This document shows positions 35,807-47,614 of a stretch of DNA of 64,000 nt, one piece after another. The DNA comes from Sistotremastrum niveocremeum HHB9708 (Eukaryota; Basidiomycota; Agaricomycetes; Sistotremastrales; Sistotremastraceae). The stretch lies in assembly GCA_001630475.1 (NCBI GenBank), contig KV419431.1, positions 176,089 to 240,088 of the forward strand. Direction: 5' to 3'. Made by a program: the position numbers and the translations under genes. Position 1 is the stretch's first letter, and each line of letters starts with the position of its first letter. Below the pieces are notes generated by a model, which made no database searches, had not been told where the DNA came from, and was given only the letters and a program-made list of their open reading frames with translations.

Positions 35807-38176
35807 ATGTTGTTTTCGCTCGCAAACCTCGTCTCAGCAGCGCTTGCTCTAGCTCGCTTTGCGTCTGCCGCTACGCAGACTTATTCGCTGGAGCTGGATA
35901 CTGGAACAGTATCCCCAGATGGATTTGACAGACTGTACGGTCATCGATATCTATCCTATACACAGCACGGTACTAATATTACTTAGGGCGATCACCGTCA
36001 ACGGCGGTTTTGGTGGTCCTTTGTTGACTGCCAACAAAGGCGACACCATACAAGCCAATGTCGCAAACTCAATCGAGAACACAGCGATATTCCAGAGCAC
36101 TTCGATCGTAGGTATTTTGGGTCTCGATGTACGCCTTATGATCCAACTGTGATGATCAGCACTGGCACGGAATGTTTCAACATCGCACCAATACTGAAGA
36201 TGGCGTTGGCATGGTCACTCAATGTCAGTACCATCTGTTCAGTTATAATTATTGCTCACTATCAATAGGCCCGATTGTCCCCGGAGAATCGTATGATTAT
36301 AGCTTTGATACAGCTGGTCAAACCGGGTGAGTGATGAGTTCGTACAGATAACGTCACGTATTTTCTTAATTTCCAAATTCACCAGAACCTATTGGTACCA
36401 TAGTCACGTATCTACGCAATATTGCGATGGATTGCGTGGTCCCTTGGTCATATATGATCCTAATGATCCCTTCGCTGACATGTACGACGTCGACGATGGT
36501 ATGGTTCATTTATCCTAGGAAAACGACTGCCCTGACTCCATTATACGCAGCCTCGACTGTCATTACGTTGGGAGACTGGTGAGTATTTCTATGCACAATA
36601 CAGGAGGAATATCCGGACGTTCAGGACATAGGTATCATCAACCTGCACTGGCCGAGTTTTCGGACCCTACAATCATTGCACCGTACGTTGGATTAATGAC
36701 AGAATTATTCATGTGTGCACCACAGTACTAAAACCCGAACTTTAGAACGCCCGACTCCGTTCTTATCAACGGACAAGGGCGCTACGTCGGAGGTCCAACT
36801 GATAGCACCGCGCCACTCACCGTCATCAGTGTGACATCAGGCACTCGGTACAGGTAACCCTCGTTTTCTTTCTTCTTTCTATATATCACTCAATCCCCTT
36901 TTAAGATTCCGCCTGATTAATGTCTCCTGTTTGACTTACTTCACCGTATCCCTGGATGGCCACACTTTCACCGTTATTGAGGCGGATGGCGTTGAGCATC
37001 AACCTTTGGTCGTCGATTCCCTAACCATTTTCGTCGGCCAACGTTATTCCATCGTCGTGGATGCCAGTGAAGATGTTGATAACTACTGTCAGTCCCGGAC
37101 AATATCCAGCTTGTACGAGATATTGAAGCCTCGACTTAGGGTTCCGTGTGGTCCCTGGCCCCTCTATTGTCAACCAGGCGAGCTCTAGTACGAGATCTCC
37201 TCATTAATCCCGGAGGATGCCACTCATATATGAAGCAGCTGATCCATCTCTCAACAATGCCATCTTCCGCTATGAGGGGGCCCCGGTCGCAGATCCCACA
37301 ACCACCCCTACGCCGAGCACAAACCCGCTTGTCGAAGCCAGCATGATCGTCAGTTTTCTATCTTCCAGTCTCCTGCTCTGATCTAACAGTCCTTGATAGC
37401 CTCTTGTTAACCCCGGAGCTCCAGGCGGTGATACTCCTCCCGACGTTGCCCATGTTTTGACGATCGGACTTGATGTAACATCTGTTTCTCTGGTGACCTC
37501 CCAAAGCTTATAGGGACACATTCTCTAGTCTCCTAACTGGACCATCAATGGCTCTTCTTTTGCGCCACCATCTGTACCCGTGCTTCTGCAGATCTTGAGT
37601 GGGGCTAGCACGGCACAAGGCCTCCTTCCCCCCGGCTCTGTCATTCCCCTTCCTTCTAACTCAATCGTCGAGATATCGATTCCAGACACTGGAGCGGTCT
37701 CCCGTACTCACCCTTTCCATTTGCACGGTGTACGTCGTCCGCAAATGCTAAGACTGACACATCAGCTGAAAATCTGTAGCATAACTTTGATGTGATTCGA
37801 TCGGCCGGACAGACGGATTTCAACTACGTGAATCCTCCTCGACGAGACGTCAGTTCCCCAGTCCCATTTATACCAGACAATGCTGAAGCGGAATTTCAGG
37901 TGGTAGCCGTCAACAGCGGAAACGTTACTTTCCGCTTCAAGACCGATAATCCGGGTCCCTGGATTCTACACTGGTGAGTGTCGTTTGGGGAATAAAATCA
38001 CAGGTGTGACTGAGCCTGTATCTAGCCACATCGACTGGCACTTGAAACAAGGTCTTGCCGTTGTCCTGGCAGAAGACCCCGCTGGCGTCGTAAGCGGCCC
38101 CGACTCGGTTATCATTCCGCCTGCATGGAACAATCTCTGCTCTGCTTTCGACGCATCAGGCTTGCCTAGCAATTAG
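35807..38176 (+). CDS. laccase (secreted multicopper oxidase)
   Basis: Secreted blue copper oxidase that oxidises phenols and reduces O2 to water. Signal peptide [20 protein letters not shown]. All four copper motifs are visible after splicing: HWHGMFQ (L1), [14 protein letters not shown] (L2), HPFHLHG followed by HNFDV (L3), and [15 protein letters not shown] (L4). The T1 Cys is in HCH and the axial position is Leu, as in high- or mid-potential enzymes. At least ten short introns. Near 37190-37240 an in-frame TAA disappears if a 51-nt intron (GTACGAG...AAGCAG) is removed, giving the expected join to [13 protein letters not shown]. It ends ASGLPSN. The neighbour at 38311 is convergent. Confidence 0.92.
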
Positions 38177-38310
38177 AAAGGAGGCCGAAAGGCGGCGTAA
38201 GAGTCGTTGTACTGGGTAAGATCATCAAGGACGTTCTTGTTGCAGTTCTATATTTGATGTGATAGAAGAGATTTCTAACTTGACAAGTCTTGAATGAATA
38301 CGGTGAACCT

Positions 38311-39353
38311 TCAAAAGGTCTGTTTGGCAGTTGGGCTTTGAGTATCCTCGAGAACCTTCTTGGCTGTCTCAACAAATCCCTTGAGAACATCCACATGCTC
38401 TGGATTTTTCTCTCCGGAGACGGAAGCAGCTAGAGTCGAGTAAAGCCGAGCGATTCCCTCGTGGATGTGGCTCTCGCCTTCTCCAAGACCAGCTTTAACG
38501 TAGTCGGATATCTCCTCCATTTCGCCTACGAAGCGGTAAGCCTTCGGTAGCGCATCGGGAATGAAACGGGCAGCCCGCTGGAGAGTGGCAGGCTGAGAGA
38601 AATGCATCTCCTCAAGCAAGGCCTGGGCTGTTGCCGGAGACGAAGCATGGGCAGCTGGTGAAGAGAGTGAAACTCATTCTCGGAGGGAACAAAATAGTTC
38701 TTACATAGAATCATGGTGATGATGAGGGCTGTGTATCCCTTCGAGATCCCCTGTAGCGTTGTTAGTTTTAGTGTTTCTTTCGAGGCATGTTATCTTACCG
38801 CGTATGACATCTTCAACGCACTCGCGTCTCCGACTCCTGCACCTTCGCCCTGCAGTAATTTGACTCTGAGAATTCCAAAATCGAAAGCCTTCAGAGCTTC
38901 TGTGTTATTGGAGGAAGCGTAGAACGTAGGCTGATAATCGTCCTTGGGAGGTCCACCGATAATAGAGCCATCGATGAATGGAATTTCGAGATCGAAGAAA
39001 AGATTCGAGATTCTCTTCACTGTCTCTGGACTCGTGGCGTTGCAATCTGCGAACTTGAGACCCGCTTTGCGTGCGTTCGGTGCGGCGCTTCGATAAGCAT
39101 CCGTCAACAACTTGGCGAAAGTGTAGGCTTCGCTTGGTGGCACGATGCTCAACACCCAGTCCGCCCGGCTCACAATCTCTGACAGAGTGACGATTTCCAT
39201 TCCAGCATCTTTCGCTCTTTGGTGAGAAGCTGCTGATCGCCCATCCAGATTGGTCAAGACCATCGCGCCATGATTGGCAAGTCTACGACCGACACCGGCG
39301 CCCATGGCACCAGCTGAGACAACGGCGATAGTGAGCGAGTTCTTGGGCGACAT
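38311..39353 (-). CDS. 6PGDH/3-hydroxyisobutyrate-type dehydrogenase with DUF1932
   Basis: NAD(P)-binding beta-hydroxyacid dehydrogenase-like protein. The exon 39353-38799 holds the Rossmann start IAVVSAGAMGAGVGRRLANH, the segment WVLSIVPPSEA, the substrate-loop region FADCNATSPETVKRI and IPFIDGSIIGGPP. Exon 38750-38705 (GISKGYTALIITMIL) and exon 38654-38311 complete the C-terminal helical domain of the DUF1932/phosphogluconate-dehydrogenase type. The classic GxGxxG is seen as GAMGAG. The usual Lys of the family falls in SALKMSYA. The substrate is unknown. It sits head-to-head with NRK1 (206 nt between starts), so the two may share a promoter. Confidence 0.85.
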
Positions 39354-39559
39354 TAGGATATGGTTGATGGACGTGAAGGTTGAAAGAGAGCAGGGAAACC
39401 CACGAACGACGTCGCGGAGCCATCGCGGTCCTCCAGGATGAGCTCACCACGTGACTGGATGACGTGAGCATGAATATCGATTATCTTTCGGCATCTCCCT
39501 TCGGCCGAGCTCGGCGAGGTTTAGACGCCCACATCACTTATCTCTCTTTTTCCTTTTCT

Positions 39560-40642
39560 ATGACTTCGCGAACGGAGGCTCCCAAAGTTCGAGTGATCCT
39601 CGTAGGGGTCGGGTGAGTGGATTAAATATATATTTGTGACCTTCTGACATGTGGATCGAGGTAGCGGGGCGACTTGCTCTGGGAAAACAACGCTTGCGAA
39701 GCATCTAAGAAGCTGCTTGCCCAACAGCTTCATCATACATCAGGATGTGAGCCATCGGTGGGCTATATAAGCTGACCTGCTCATCTATCTGGCGCAATCA
39801 TCAGGACTTTGCGCCCGTGAGTACCATATTTAGTGAAGAAACGAGATCGATGCTAACGCCGAATGCTAGCCTCAAGAGCTCATTCCCTACCATCCTGTGT
39901 ACAATGTTCAGGACTGGGACGATCCGACTGGTGCAATAGATTGGCCTCGACTGAACGCTTTCTTGCGAGAAGTCAAGGCTACGGGCGTACTTCCTGATCA
40001 TCACTCGCACGACCATCTCAATGAGCAGCGAGAAGTTCATATTGATCGAGGAATATTCGACAAGTGGCAGCAAACGTTCCGACAAGTAGAACAGGGGAGC
40101 TCTGAGCGAGGAGAGAAGATTGTATGGGCTATTCTAGATGGATTCTTGTTGTACTGGGATCAGGTATCATCTACCCTTCTAACGTCTAATTTATTGATCG
40201 ATCCGCCGTCCCTCAGGCAGTTATCGACTCCTTGGATGTTCGGATATTTCTGCGGGTTCCGCATGACATCCTCAAAGCACGTCGAGACGTCCGTCACGGC
40301 TACCACACCGCAGGTTAGTCCGCTTTCCATCCCATTTCGACTCGAGTAACCTGCGACTCTTCCTTGCCTACCTTGCCCATTTCTTATTCCTTCCAAATTC
40401 TCATTAAAGTTCAATCCGATCCAGAAGGCACGCTTTGGCGCGACCCACCGCACTATTGGGAACAGATCGTATATCCAGCTTATCTTCGGGCACACGCGGA
40501 TATCTTCCAGGATGGCGATGTAGAAAGTGGTGAACCGACGGAGAAGGTCAAGGGCCTTGTTGTGATCAAGGGTAATGAGACTGGGATAGCGGAAACCTTT
40601 GATCAAGTTTGTCAGAAATTAGCACTAGAGGTCAAGCCATAG
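39560..40642 (+). CDS. NRK1: nicotinamide riboside kinase
   Basis: Phosphorylates nicotinamide riboside to NMN in NAD salvage; cytosolic. The start MTSRTEAPKVRVILVG is joined across a short intron to a P-loop GATCSGKTTLAKHL. Family motifs follow: FIIHQDDFAP with the DD pair, YNVQDWDDPTGAIDWPRL, WAILDGFLLYWDQ, FLRVPHDILKARRDVRHGYHT, and LWRDPPHYWEQIVYPAY with acidic residues for nucleoside binding. It ends LALEVKP. About six exons. The frame is continuous and the motif order matches Nrk1 of yeast and man. Confidence 0.92.
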
Positions 40643-40992
40643 AGAATAGAGAGAATAGATACTTGTGATACTAGTATAAGTTACCGATCTTCCGAGTCGC
40701 GAGGAATGGCACCGGCCCGGCCATTTGGTCACGGGTCGGCTGAGATCGGCATGGATAGCCGGTTGCTTTGAGTTCCGAACGTGCCAGCCCAGCGCTCCGT
40801 TCTCTTGTCGCAGCTCTCGCGCCGTTACTAGTCTGGACCTCAGGCATGCCTGGGTAAGGCACGTTTGACAGATTCAGTATGAAGACCACGTTGAATCAAA
40901 TAGGCATGCGAACCGAGTCGTCACACTCAATCAGCTTGTCGTCCGGCATCGACAGTGTTACCGAGCCTTTTCCCTGAAATTCGGTCCTGTCA
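40643..40992. other. intergenic region
   Basis: 350 nt holding the NRK1 3' end and the PLC-like gene promoter. Nothing further seen. Confidence 0.5.
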
Positions 40993-42342
40993 ATGCAACT
41001 ATTCTCTTTCATCTCGTTTCTCGCCTTGCCATTCCAGTTCATCTTCAATTTTAACGAATTAGGGGGATTCAGGTGGGTTTCAACCCTGAAATCATTGAAC
41101 TTTCGTCCAACCAGTGTTTCAGCGCCCCATTGTGCAACGGCCGAGCAGAGCTCTGCAACAGGAGCTATGGTGAGCAACTTTACTTCACTGATATGTCACG
41201 AAGCCAATGCATTTGAAACCATCTTAGGCAACATCACATTCGTGGGAGGTTCGTGGCTTTTTGCACTGGCCGTGTACTGTCCTTCATGACACGACCAGCA
41301 CACGATTCATACGCCACCGATGACATAAATCGTCAGTCAGATATCTTTCTTCTCGAAAATAATGCTCAATACCCTCAAACTGAAATGCAGCCGCTGCGAC
41401 ACAATCTATCAGTATAGCAAAACAGCTCGAGCTCGGTGTTCGGCTTTTGCAGGCACAATCTCATATGTGAGTAATATAGCCGGGACCTCTCATTCATCAT
41501 CTTAACATCAAGTCCCTAGGTTCGAGGGACAATTGCATTTTTGTCATACCTGTGAGCATGAATTAAATACGATGCTTTGGTGTAGCCTGATCGCTTGACA
41601 GCATGTCTGCTCTACAATGGCGGGACAGTTTTGAACTACCTGAAGACCGTCAAAACCTGGCTCGATGCGAATCCTCGCGAAGTATTGACCATCTTGTTCA
41701 CCAACCCCGAAGGAGTGTCGTACATCAATGTCTGGCTTCCTATCTTTGAACAAGCGGGCATCGACCATTATGCCTATGTGCCTCCTAACCCACAAATGCG
41801 CAAGTCAGATTGGCCAACGCTCGAGGCTCTCATAGATGCGAATAAAAGGCTTGTCACGTTCATGGACTATCCGAATAAGGCGACGCCCAATGACACCGTT
41901 CCTTTCATGATCTTCGAGTTTCCGAACGTGTGTTCTCTCGTGTCTCCTTCTCCTTTGAACTAACACTGACAGAGCGCTCCAAGATTTGGGAAACTCCTTT
42001 CGACACAACAAACGCCAAATTTCCTTGCAGCGTTGACCGCATAGTAAACGGATCACTCAGCATTCAGGATCACATGTATATGATCAATCATTATCTGGAT
42101 GTGAAGATCGGGACTATATTGATACCGGATCGTTTATCGGCTCCGAAGACGAATAGTCAAGCCTCGTGAGTTTTTACACACCCCCTTGCATAGATTCCTT
42201 AATGATCGCGCTCCTCAGGATTTTGAGTGAAGCTTACGGATGCCTCCAATTCTCAGGGGGCACCGCACCTAATTTCGTATTGGTAGACTGGGTCGATAAA
42301 GGCGTTCCGATCCAAACAGCGAATTTTCTTAACGGGCTGTGA
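40993..42342 (+). CDS. secreted PLC-like phosphodiesterase
   Basis: A TIM-barrel protein of the PI-PLC X-like family common in basidiomycetes. A hydrophobic N-terminus (MQLFSFISFLALPFQFIF) looks like a signal peptide. Mature-type motifs: CNGRAELCNRSYGNITFVG spliced to AHDSYA (His of the first active-site loop), LELGVRLLQAQSH, HFCHTSCLLYNGGT (second His region), VKTWLDANPREVLTILFTNP, DWPTLEALIDANKRLVTFMD and WETPFDTTNAKFPCSVDR. It ends IQTANFLNGL. About eight short introns; the first (GTGGGT...TTTCAG) is needed to reach the CNGRAELC frame. The physiological substrate is unknown; family members are often secreted and induced on plant matter. Confidence 0.85.
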
Positions 42343-42437
42343 AGCTGGGCGTTGCCACGCTGAGTGGAGGACTCGCGTAAGCGAGTCCGAGTTCTGCAGG
42401 GCGAAGAGGAGTGTGATGTAGCATTATATTGTGATTA

Positions 42438-42764
42438 TGTAATACACTTCTGCGTCTCGCTGCTAAGTCTAGTCTGGCTTTGAGCTGCCTTGCTCGTCTC
42501 ATTTCGTATTGGATTCAAACATTTTCTTTTCTATAAAACACCCACCCTCACCGCCCTTCTAGTTGTCCAGTTGCTTGGCAGTGGTCGATAGACACGAGCT
42601 AGCGAGAGGCGTGCCCGACCCACCCGTGAGTCGACGACGCGCCTTCTCGCGACCAGGGGGTGACTTTGTCACCACCTCTGCTCCCAACCCTACCAAGCTC
42701 GGTCTTTCGGCCACTCTGAGTGGCTAGACGACACCAGGCCCTGTAGATCCTGTATTCCATTACA
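42438..42764. mobile_element. possible solo LTR (fossil)
   Basis: About 327 bp bounded by TGTAAT at the left and ATTACA at the right, the usual inverted ends of fungal LTRs, with a CTATAAAACA box near 42531 inside. No internal region, primer-binding site or coding part is present, so it would be a solo LTR, probably Ty3-like. I could not find a clear target-site duplication, so age and identity are uncertain. Confidence 0.35.
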
Positions 42765-43103
42765 CAGATCTTGACGATGTCATAGCGGTGTATACTTGAT
42801 ATTCACGTTCTCCTATATTATTCCAATAGCTTTCTCGTCGGAAAATATGTGACTTGGAATTTTCGGAAGAACTCATCTCTGCCGAACACGGCAGGAATTT
42901 CGGCATCTCGATCATCGTGCTGCGTGAGTCGATCTCGGCATCCAAAATTCTTCTTTGCTCCCGATGTCCAGCGAAACGGATGGTCAAGTGTTAAACATGT
43001 GCTTTGCGTTTGCAGTCATTACTAGAGGGAATGAAGTAGTTGGTGCCTGACCTGGCCCCTCGATTGACGTGGTCCGCGCCGTCGTGGCTGTGCATTCTAG
43101 GAC

Positions 43104-44529
43104 ATGGCTATCTCTCCTACCAGCTCACAGCACAGTACCTACAGCGCGGCCACAGACGTCCAACCAGGACAAGGAAATGCAGGAGGAGACATGATTTATG
43201 TTGAATGTCCAGGACGACTATGGAGGCCAGGATCTCGGATCATTGGGACTGTATATCTCAATATCACACGAGCCGTCAATAATGGATTCAAGCAGCTCAC
43301 GACTGAGTTAATTGGTGAAGTGAAGGCGTAAGTGCAAGTGTCCAGATATATTCCCTCTACCCTGATTGGATTTGTGCGCCCGCTTACCTTGGGTAGGAGA
43401 GTTGAAGAGGCCAATTTTGCCGGGGCGACGGTTGTACATGACGAGCACGAACCAACTTTCTACCAACGGGTGCTTTTGTGGACTTGCGATTCGAGCGACA
43501 GAAATCGCGATTGTCTTCTGGACGAGCGAGTCGGATCGTTTCCATTTTATTTCGATCTCCCAAATTCGCCTCTTCCACCATCGTTCAGGCAACATCGCGG
43601 AGGTGTTTTCGCAAGTGTCCAATACTTCATCAAGATTACCATGACAAAGCAGGCTTGGTACAATAAACGTCATATGCGGATCTATCTTCCTTTTTCCCTC
43701 CTTCCATATGACTCAAACCCTCCGATCACACCGGCCTTGATCGCAAGTATCCCACGGCAACATTACTCCAAGAGCTTAGATTTACGAAGACGATTGATTG
43801 GAGAAAGTGCTAGAGTCGAAGCTCACGTGAGGAACCACTCTTCGGCAGCGTTATCATTTAAATAATCTACTCAAGGTCTACCTCCCTGCTTTGTCCTCGA
43901 TACCACTATTTCACGATATTCCCGTCACGATTCGTATCAGATGTGTTTCGAACCCACTTTCAAATTCATACAGGCTCACAACCTCTTCTTTCACCTTCCC
44001 TATTCCTCCGAAGAACCTCCATGATTGGAGCCTCCGGCTCATTAATATCTGCCGAGTACGGATAGCAGCAGGGACTGGACGGGAAAGCACCTGCGAAGCG
44101 AAGTATCGGTTAACAGGAGGGCTTCAGCTTCAAGATGGAGGACGGCCCCGAGATTTAACGACTGACGTGGACGTTGGAATACCGATATGGGTTCCAGACA
44201 TTCAGGCCAATGACCAAGGCAGATGGTCGCAAGATGTTACATTTGAAATGACCATGATGGTGTCTTCTCCGCCTTCTTTTGACATCGGCATAATCCATTC
44301 ATCTGTAAGACTTCTGCTGCCGAAGCACATGTGCTCATTCTATTGATAGTATCAACTTGAAATAATCATACCAATATCTGGTTGGAAGCATGACTTCATT
44401 ATGAGAGTCCCTCTTCCGGGTGTTTCCTCTGGAGTGTATTCCGCAGGCGAGAACGCTGACCAGTCCTTGGATCTGCCTTCGTACGCTTGCCTAGTTCCTT
44501 CATTTTGCGTTGCTTATAGAACTCGATGA
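43104..44529 (+). CDS. arrestin-like protein, copy 1
   Basis: A basidiomycete protein with an arrestin-type beta-sandwich pattern. The start MAISPTSSQHSTYS leads to RPGSRIIGTVYLNI, typical of the first arrestin strand pair, then TTELIGEVKA. Exon 2 begins near 43399 (VEEANFAGATVVHDEHEPTF) and carries FPFYFDLPNSPLPPSF, which matches the conserved FxFxLP of arrestin N-domains. After an intron at 43826-43875 the C-domain reads VYLPALSSIPLFHDIPVTIR and WVPDIQANDQGRWSQDVTF, then YQLEIIIPISGWKHDF. The stop at 44529 is the first in frame; the C-terminus could be spliced further. A role as an adaptor for membrane-protein ubiquitination is known for alpha-arrestins; no PPxY motif is visible here. Confidence 0.7.
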
Positions 44530-45536
44530 CATAGATCTTATTGGGACGTGAATTGCCTTGCTGCAGAGGACAAAGGACGCGCGACTCATCGCACGATCTC
44601 TCACTTCTCTCTGGACAGGCTATGAATGTGTTCAATTTTGATCTCCGTATCCTACCATCATGATCATATTTATTCTGTGGTTTCAATACGATACACTTAC
44701 GGTAAGTAAATTTTATGTGTGATTTTCCCAGCCTAAACACCGTTATATATAGACGCTTCTCCTAATACCTGTTGCCCGTTTGTATTGACACTGGTCAGCA
44801 AATGAGTCTGCCGACTCCGAGACATAAGGAACCTAGATGGGCTATTTAAGTAGAATGTCAGGTTTCGGATCTGTTGGTGCAAACCCAGAGTGAAGAATAT
44901 ATTTCCCAGCCGGGAAGACTCCTAGACTCAAAGGAAGAACGAACGGCTCACGTGGATTCACAGACTTCCTCAGCTGCGGAATGATGAAGCTTTCCCCATT
45001 GCTTCCACTTCCGCTGCGCATACTGCGCACCGTATGCACACAGGCCCTTATCGCGGTCTGGGTGGCAGTACTGAAATACAACACATGGGGCAAAATATTG
45101 CAGTCAGTCCAGCTGATGGTCAACACGGCCCTCCAAAAATCCAGAACAATTCAGCGCTGGGAATGGACGGTTCTGTATCATGCTTTAATCCCGAGATGTG
45201 GCCTGGAGAGCTTGGACAGATATATAGATCGCTGACAGCATCGAAGTCAGGAACGAGTTTTTCAGAGTCCGACAGAACTGCAATTCACCGCCGGCTTCCG
45301 GCAGGCACCTCATCCTGACTTCTCTTCAATTTTTGGTATGCTATTCCTCGAATGTAGCACACTGCTTCTCATAACACTTCGAACTGGGTCTGAAAGCGAT
45401 GTCTCATGCTGCGCCGATCCAGGCGTGGTCGCCACCTCTTAGCTCAGACGTACAGCAGCACCGTTAAAACTGGTACCCTCTGGATTAGAGGCTCAGGTCT
45501 ATAACCAGCGCGATCCATCTGAGGCACTGGAATTCC
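44530..45536. other. spacer with an orphan exon-like frame
   Basis: From 44934 (after a CTCCTAG acceptor) to a stop at 45318 a plus-strand frame reads hydrophilic, Ser/Gly/Gln-rich sequence including TQRKNERLTWIHRLPQL and HRRLPAGTSS. It could be a distant 3' exon of the first arrestin-like gene or an independent short gene; I found no unambiguous join. Confidence 0.3.
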
Positions 45537-46808
45537 ATGGCTTCTCATACGGATACTCTTCTCTCGATACATATCACGCCAGGTCTGAGAACCCCCGGTG
45601 CGGTAGTTGAAGGCAATGCTCGCTTGCACATCGAGAAGCTTCGAGAGAAAGAGATAATGGAAGTCGCAGGCAGATTGATTGGCGAAGCACTTAGGTAGGA
45701 AGTTAATATTCCTGCAATCCATCTGATACTGAGATGGAGTTGTAGTCCTAGCGCCGACACTGTATCCGAGAACGGATACAGGCTTTCAGACGTCTTCTTA
45801 AAGCGCGATGTCGTCCTTTGGACTCCACAGACAGTCACAGAAGTTGACGTTTCAGGATTCGCGACAATCCCGTTCACCTTTGAGATCCCACAAGACGAAA
45901 AGTTCCCCCCTTCTTTCGAATGCGTCGGACGTCGTGGAGTGAATGGAGCTGTGGAATACCGCGTTGAGGTCGTCGGCCTTGTCAAGAAATACGATCAGAA
46001 GGATGTTAGAGCATCCGCTACTTTTCCCTTCTTGCCATTTGACACCACTCCCGCGATTACGCTTGTCAATTGCTCTCGCCAATCATGGAGGAAAGAGAAA
46101 AATATCCGGAAAGCACTTCTATTCTCTACGGGGGCTCACATATCCGCAGAGGTATGTGACCATAGCTCTTCGCTATCTGCGGCACATCATAACCTGTGTG
46201 TGTTTAAATCAGATATCACTGCCAAAGGTGGAAGCCTTGCCAATTTTCCAGTCCATCCCTATCGAAGTGAAAATCACTTCCTTTTCCGACTGGTTATCGC
46301 AAAGCGCATCTTCTTCTCCCGACTCCCATCTGCCGCCTCTTCCTCAGAACGCCTATGATCTCGATCTAAAATGGATATGTCAAATGGCTAGTAAAGTTGG
46401 GGAACCGATTATCGTCCCAATCGCTATCATTCCGGGCATGAAGGAGAGTCCTCGCACTCATTATGTCAGTCCGCCTGCGTGGCAATCCGCTTTGGAAGTT
46501 CAAGCGCCGCAATGGATGCTGAAAGATGATTTGAACCCTAGTAAAGGGGGGCGTTGGTCGAGAGAGATTATATTCCGTTGGAGTCCGACTTTGACGTGTC
46601 CACCGTCGTTTGAGACGTCCCTTTTCACGCTACAGGTACTATTTCATGGTTTGTTTGAAAAAATGTGCAGCTGACATATCCATAGTATCGCGTCGAGCTG
46701 ATCGTACATCTCCCGGGGATGCGGAATGATCTGCAGCTTCAGACTGGGCTGTTGACTCTCTCTTCTGGGGTCTACCCGGAACAACCGGAACAAGCGATTA
46801 TATCGTAG
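45537..46808 (+). CDS. arrestin-like protein, copy 2
   Basis: Tandem, strongly diverged paralogue of the gene at 43104. It starts MASHTDTLLSIHITPGLRTP and reads PGAVVEGNARLHIEKL, then VAGRLIGEAL at the first arrestin strands. Exon 2 (from about 45747) has VVLWTPQTVTEVDVSGF and IPFTFEIPQDEKFPPSFECV, equivalent to FPFYFDLPNSPLPPSF in copy 1. Exon 3 (from about 46213) has the C-domain IFQSIPIEVKITSFSDWL and GGRWSREIIFRW, matching QGRWSQDVTF in copy 1. The final exon is YRVELIVHLPGMRNDLQL, ending QPEQAIIS. Exon boundaries correspond between copies, supporting common descent. Confidence 0.7.
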
Positions 46809-46895
46809 TACATCGTTTTCGAGGCGCTTCTTTGTCATGCTTAGTTGTTGGTCTCAAACGCCGTTGCTAGCGTTGAGGCATGTTATATGATGGAA

Positions 46896-47614
46896 TTAAT
46901 GATAGCCGTTCGTCTCGTGAACAGGATGATGTCCGTATGGTGCCAAATACCAATATTGATCGGGAGTACCTCGAGCAGCTTGAAGCGTTACCTGTCGTTG
47001 TCGAATTTTTCAGCATGATGGCAGCGTGCTCCTGCAGAAAGACTCATAGCGTACCGGAGAGACTGAGGCTTGCGTGGCCGTTGCGTATAGCTCTGTGGAA
47101 GGTCGTTTGATTCTACAGGCGAAAGCCGCCAAATCAGACTCTCCAAGGGTCTCTTGTAAAGTTCAAAGACCAACCGATAAAGATTTCCAGTATTGCCCTT
47201 CTGCTCTAGAGAGACTTCGGAATACGTTGAGGCGAACTTCAAGAATCCTTGGGGGTCTCCTTTCGGTGCCTGATCAACATCTTGAATACGATTGAACTAC
47301 TTCTGCTAGAGGTCTGTGCGTACCTGAAAGCCGACATATTCGAAACTGGCACTGACCCACACGTTGGGGACCGCTTTTCCGGTGGAGGTCTCAAAGGGAA
47401 CGATGGTGTAGTTATTTCCAGATATATTCGTTATCGACCACACCTAGATAAAATAATTGTGAGTCACCCAGTATTCGGTGTGCTCTGGAGAATGCGGTAC
47501 ATGAGGGGCTGCGTCATTCTTTGATGTGAGTAGTTGAGCGCCGTCTTTTGGATGATTGAGGATGGAGGATCCAGAGTCCTGATTGACGATGATATATAGT
47601 CCGTCGTATGCCAT
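46896..47614 (-). CDS. beta-trefoil (ricin B/I66 inhibitor-like) protein
   Basis: Fourth trefoil gene of the window, about 150 residues, no signal peptide. Exons: 47614-47501, 47443-47324, 47269-47175, then two 3' exons ending at 46896. It starts MAYDGLYIIVNQDSG. Intron 1 lies just before VWSITNISGNNYTIVPFE, the same position as in the other trefoil genes (before IWAVTNITGDKYT and KWRVTRIAGDNYT). Exon 3 has FASTYSEVSLEQKGNTGNLY, matching STYTELRLEPKRG of the 5-7 kb pair. The end is DQYWYLAPYGHHPVHETNGY, longer than in the pair. It is therefore closer to the 5-7 kb pair than to the 11.4-kb gene. Confidence 0.75.
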
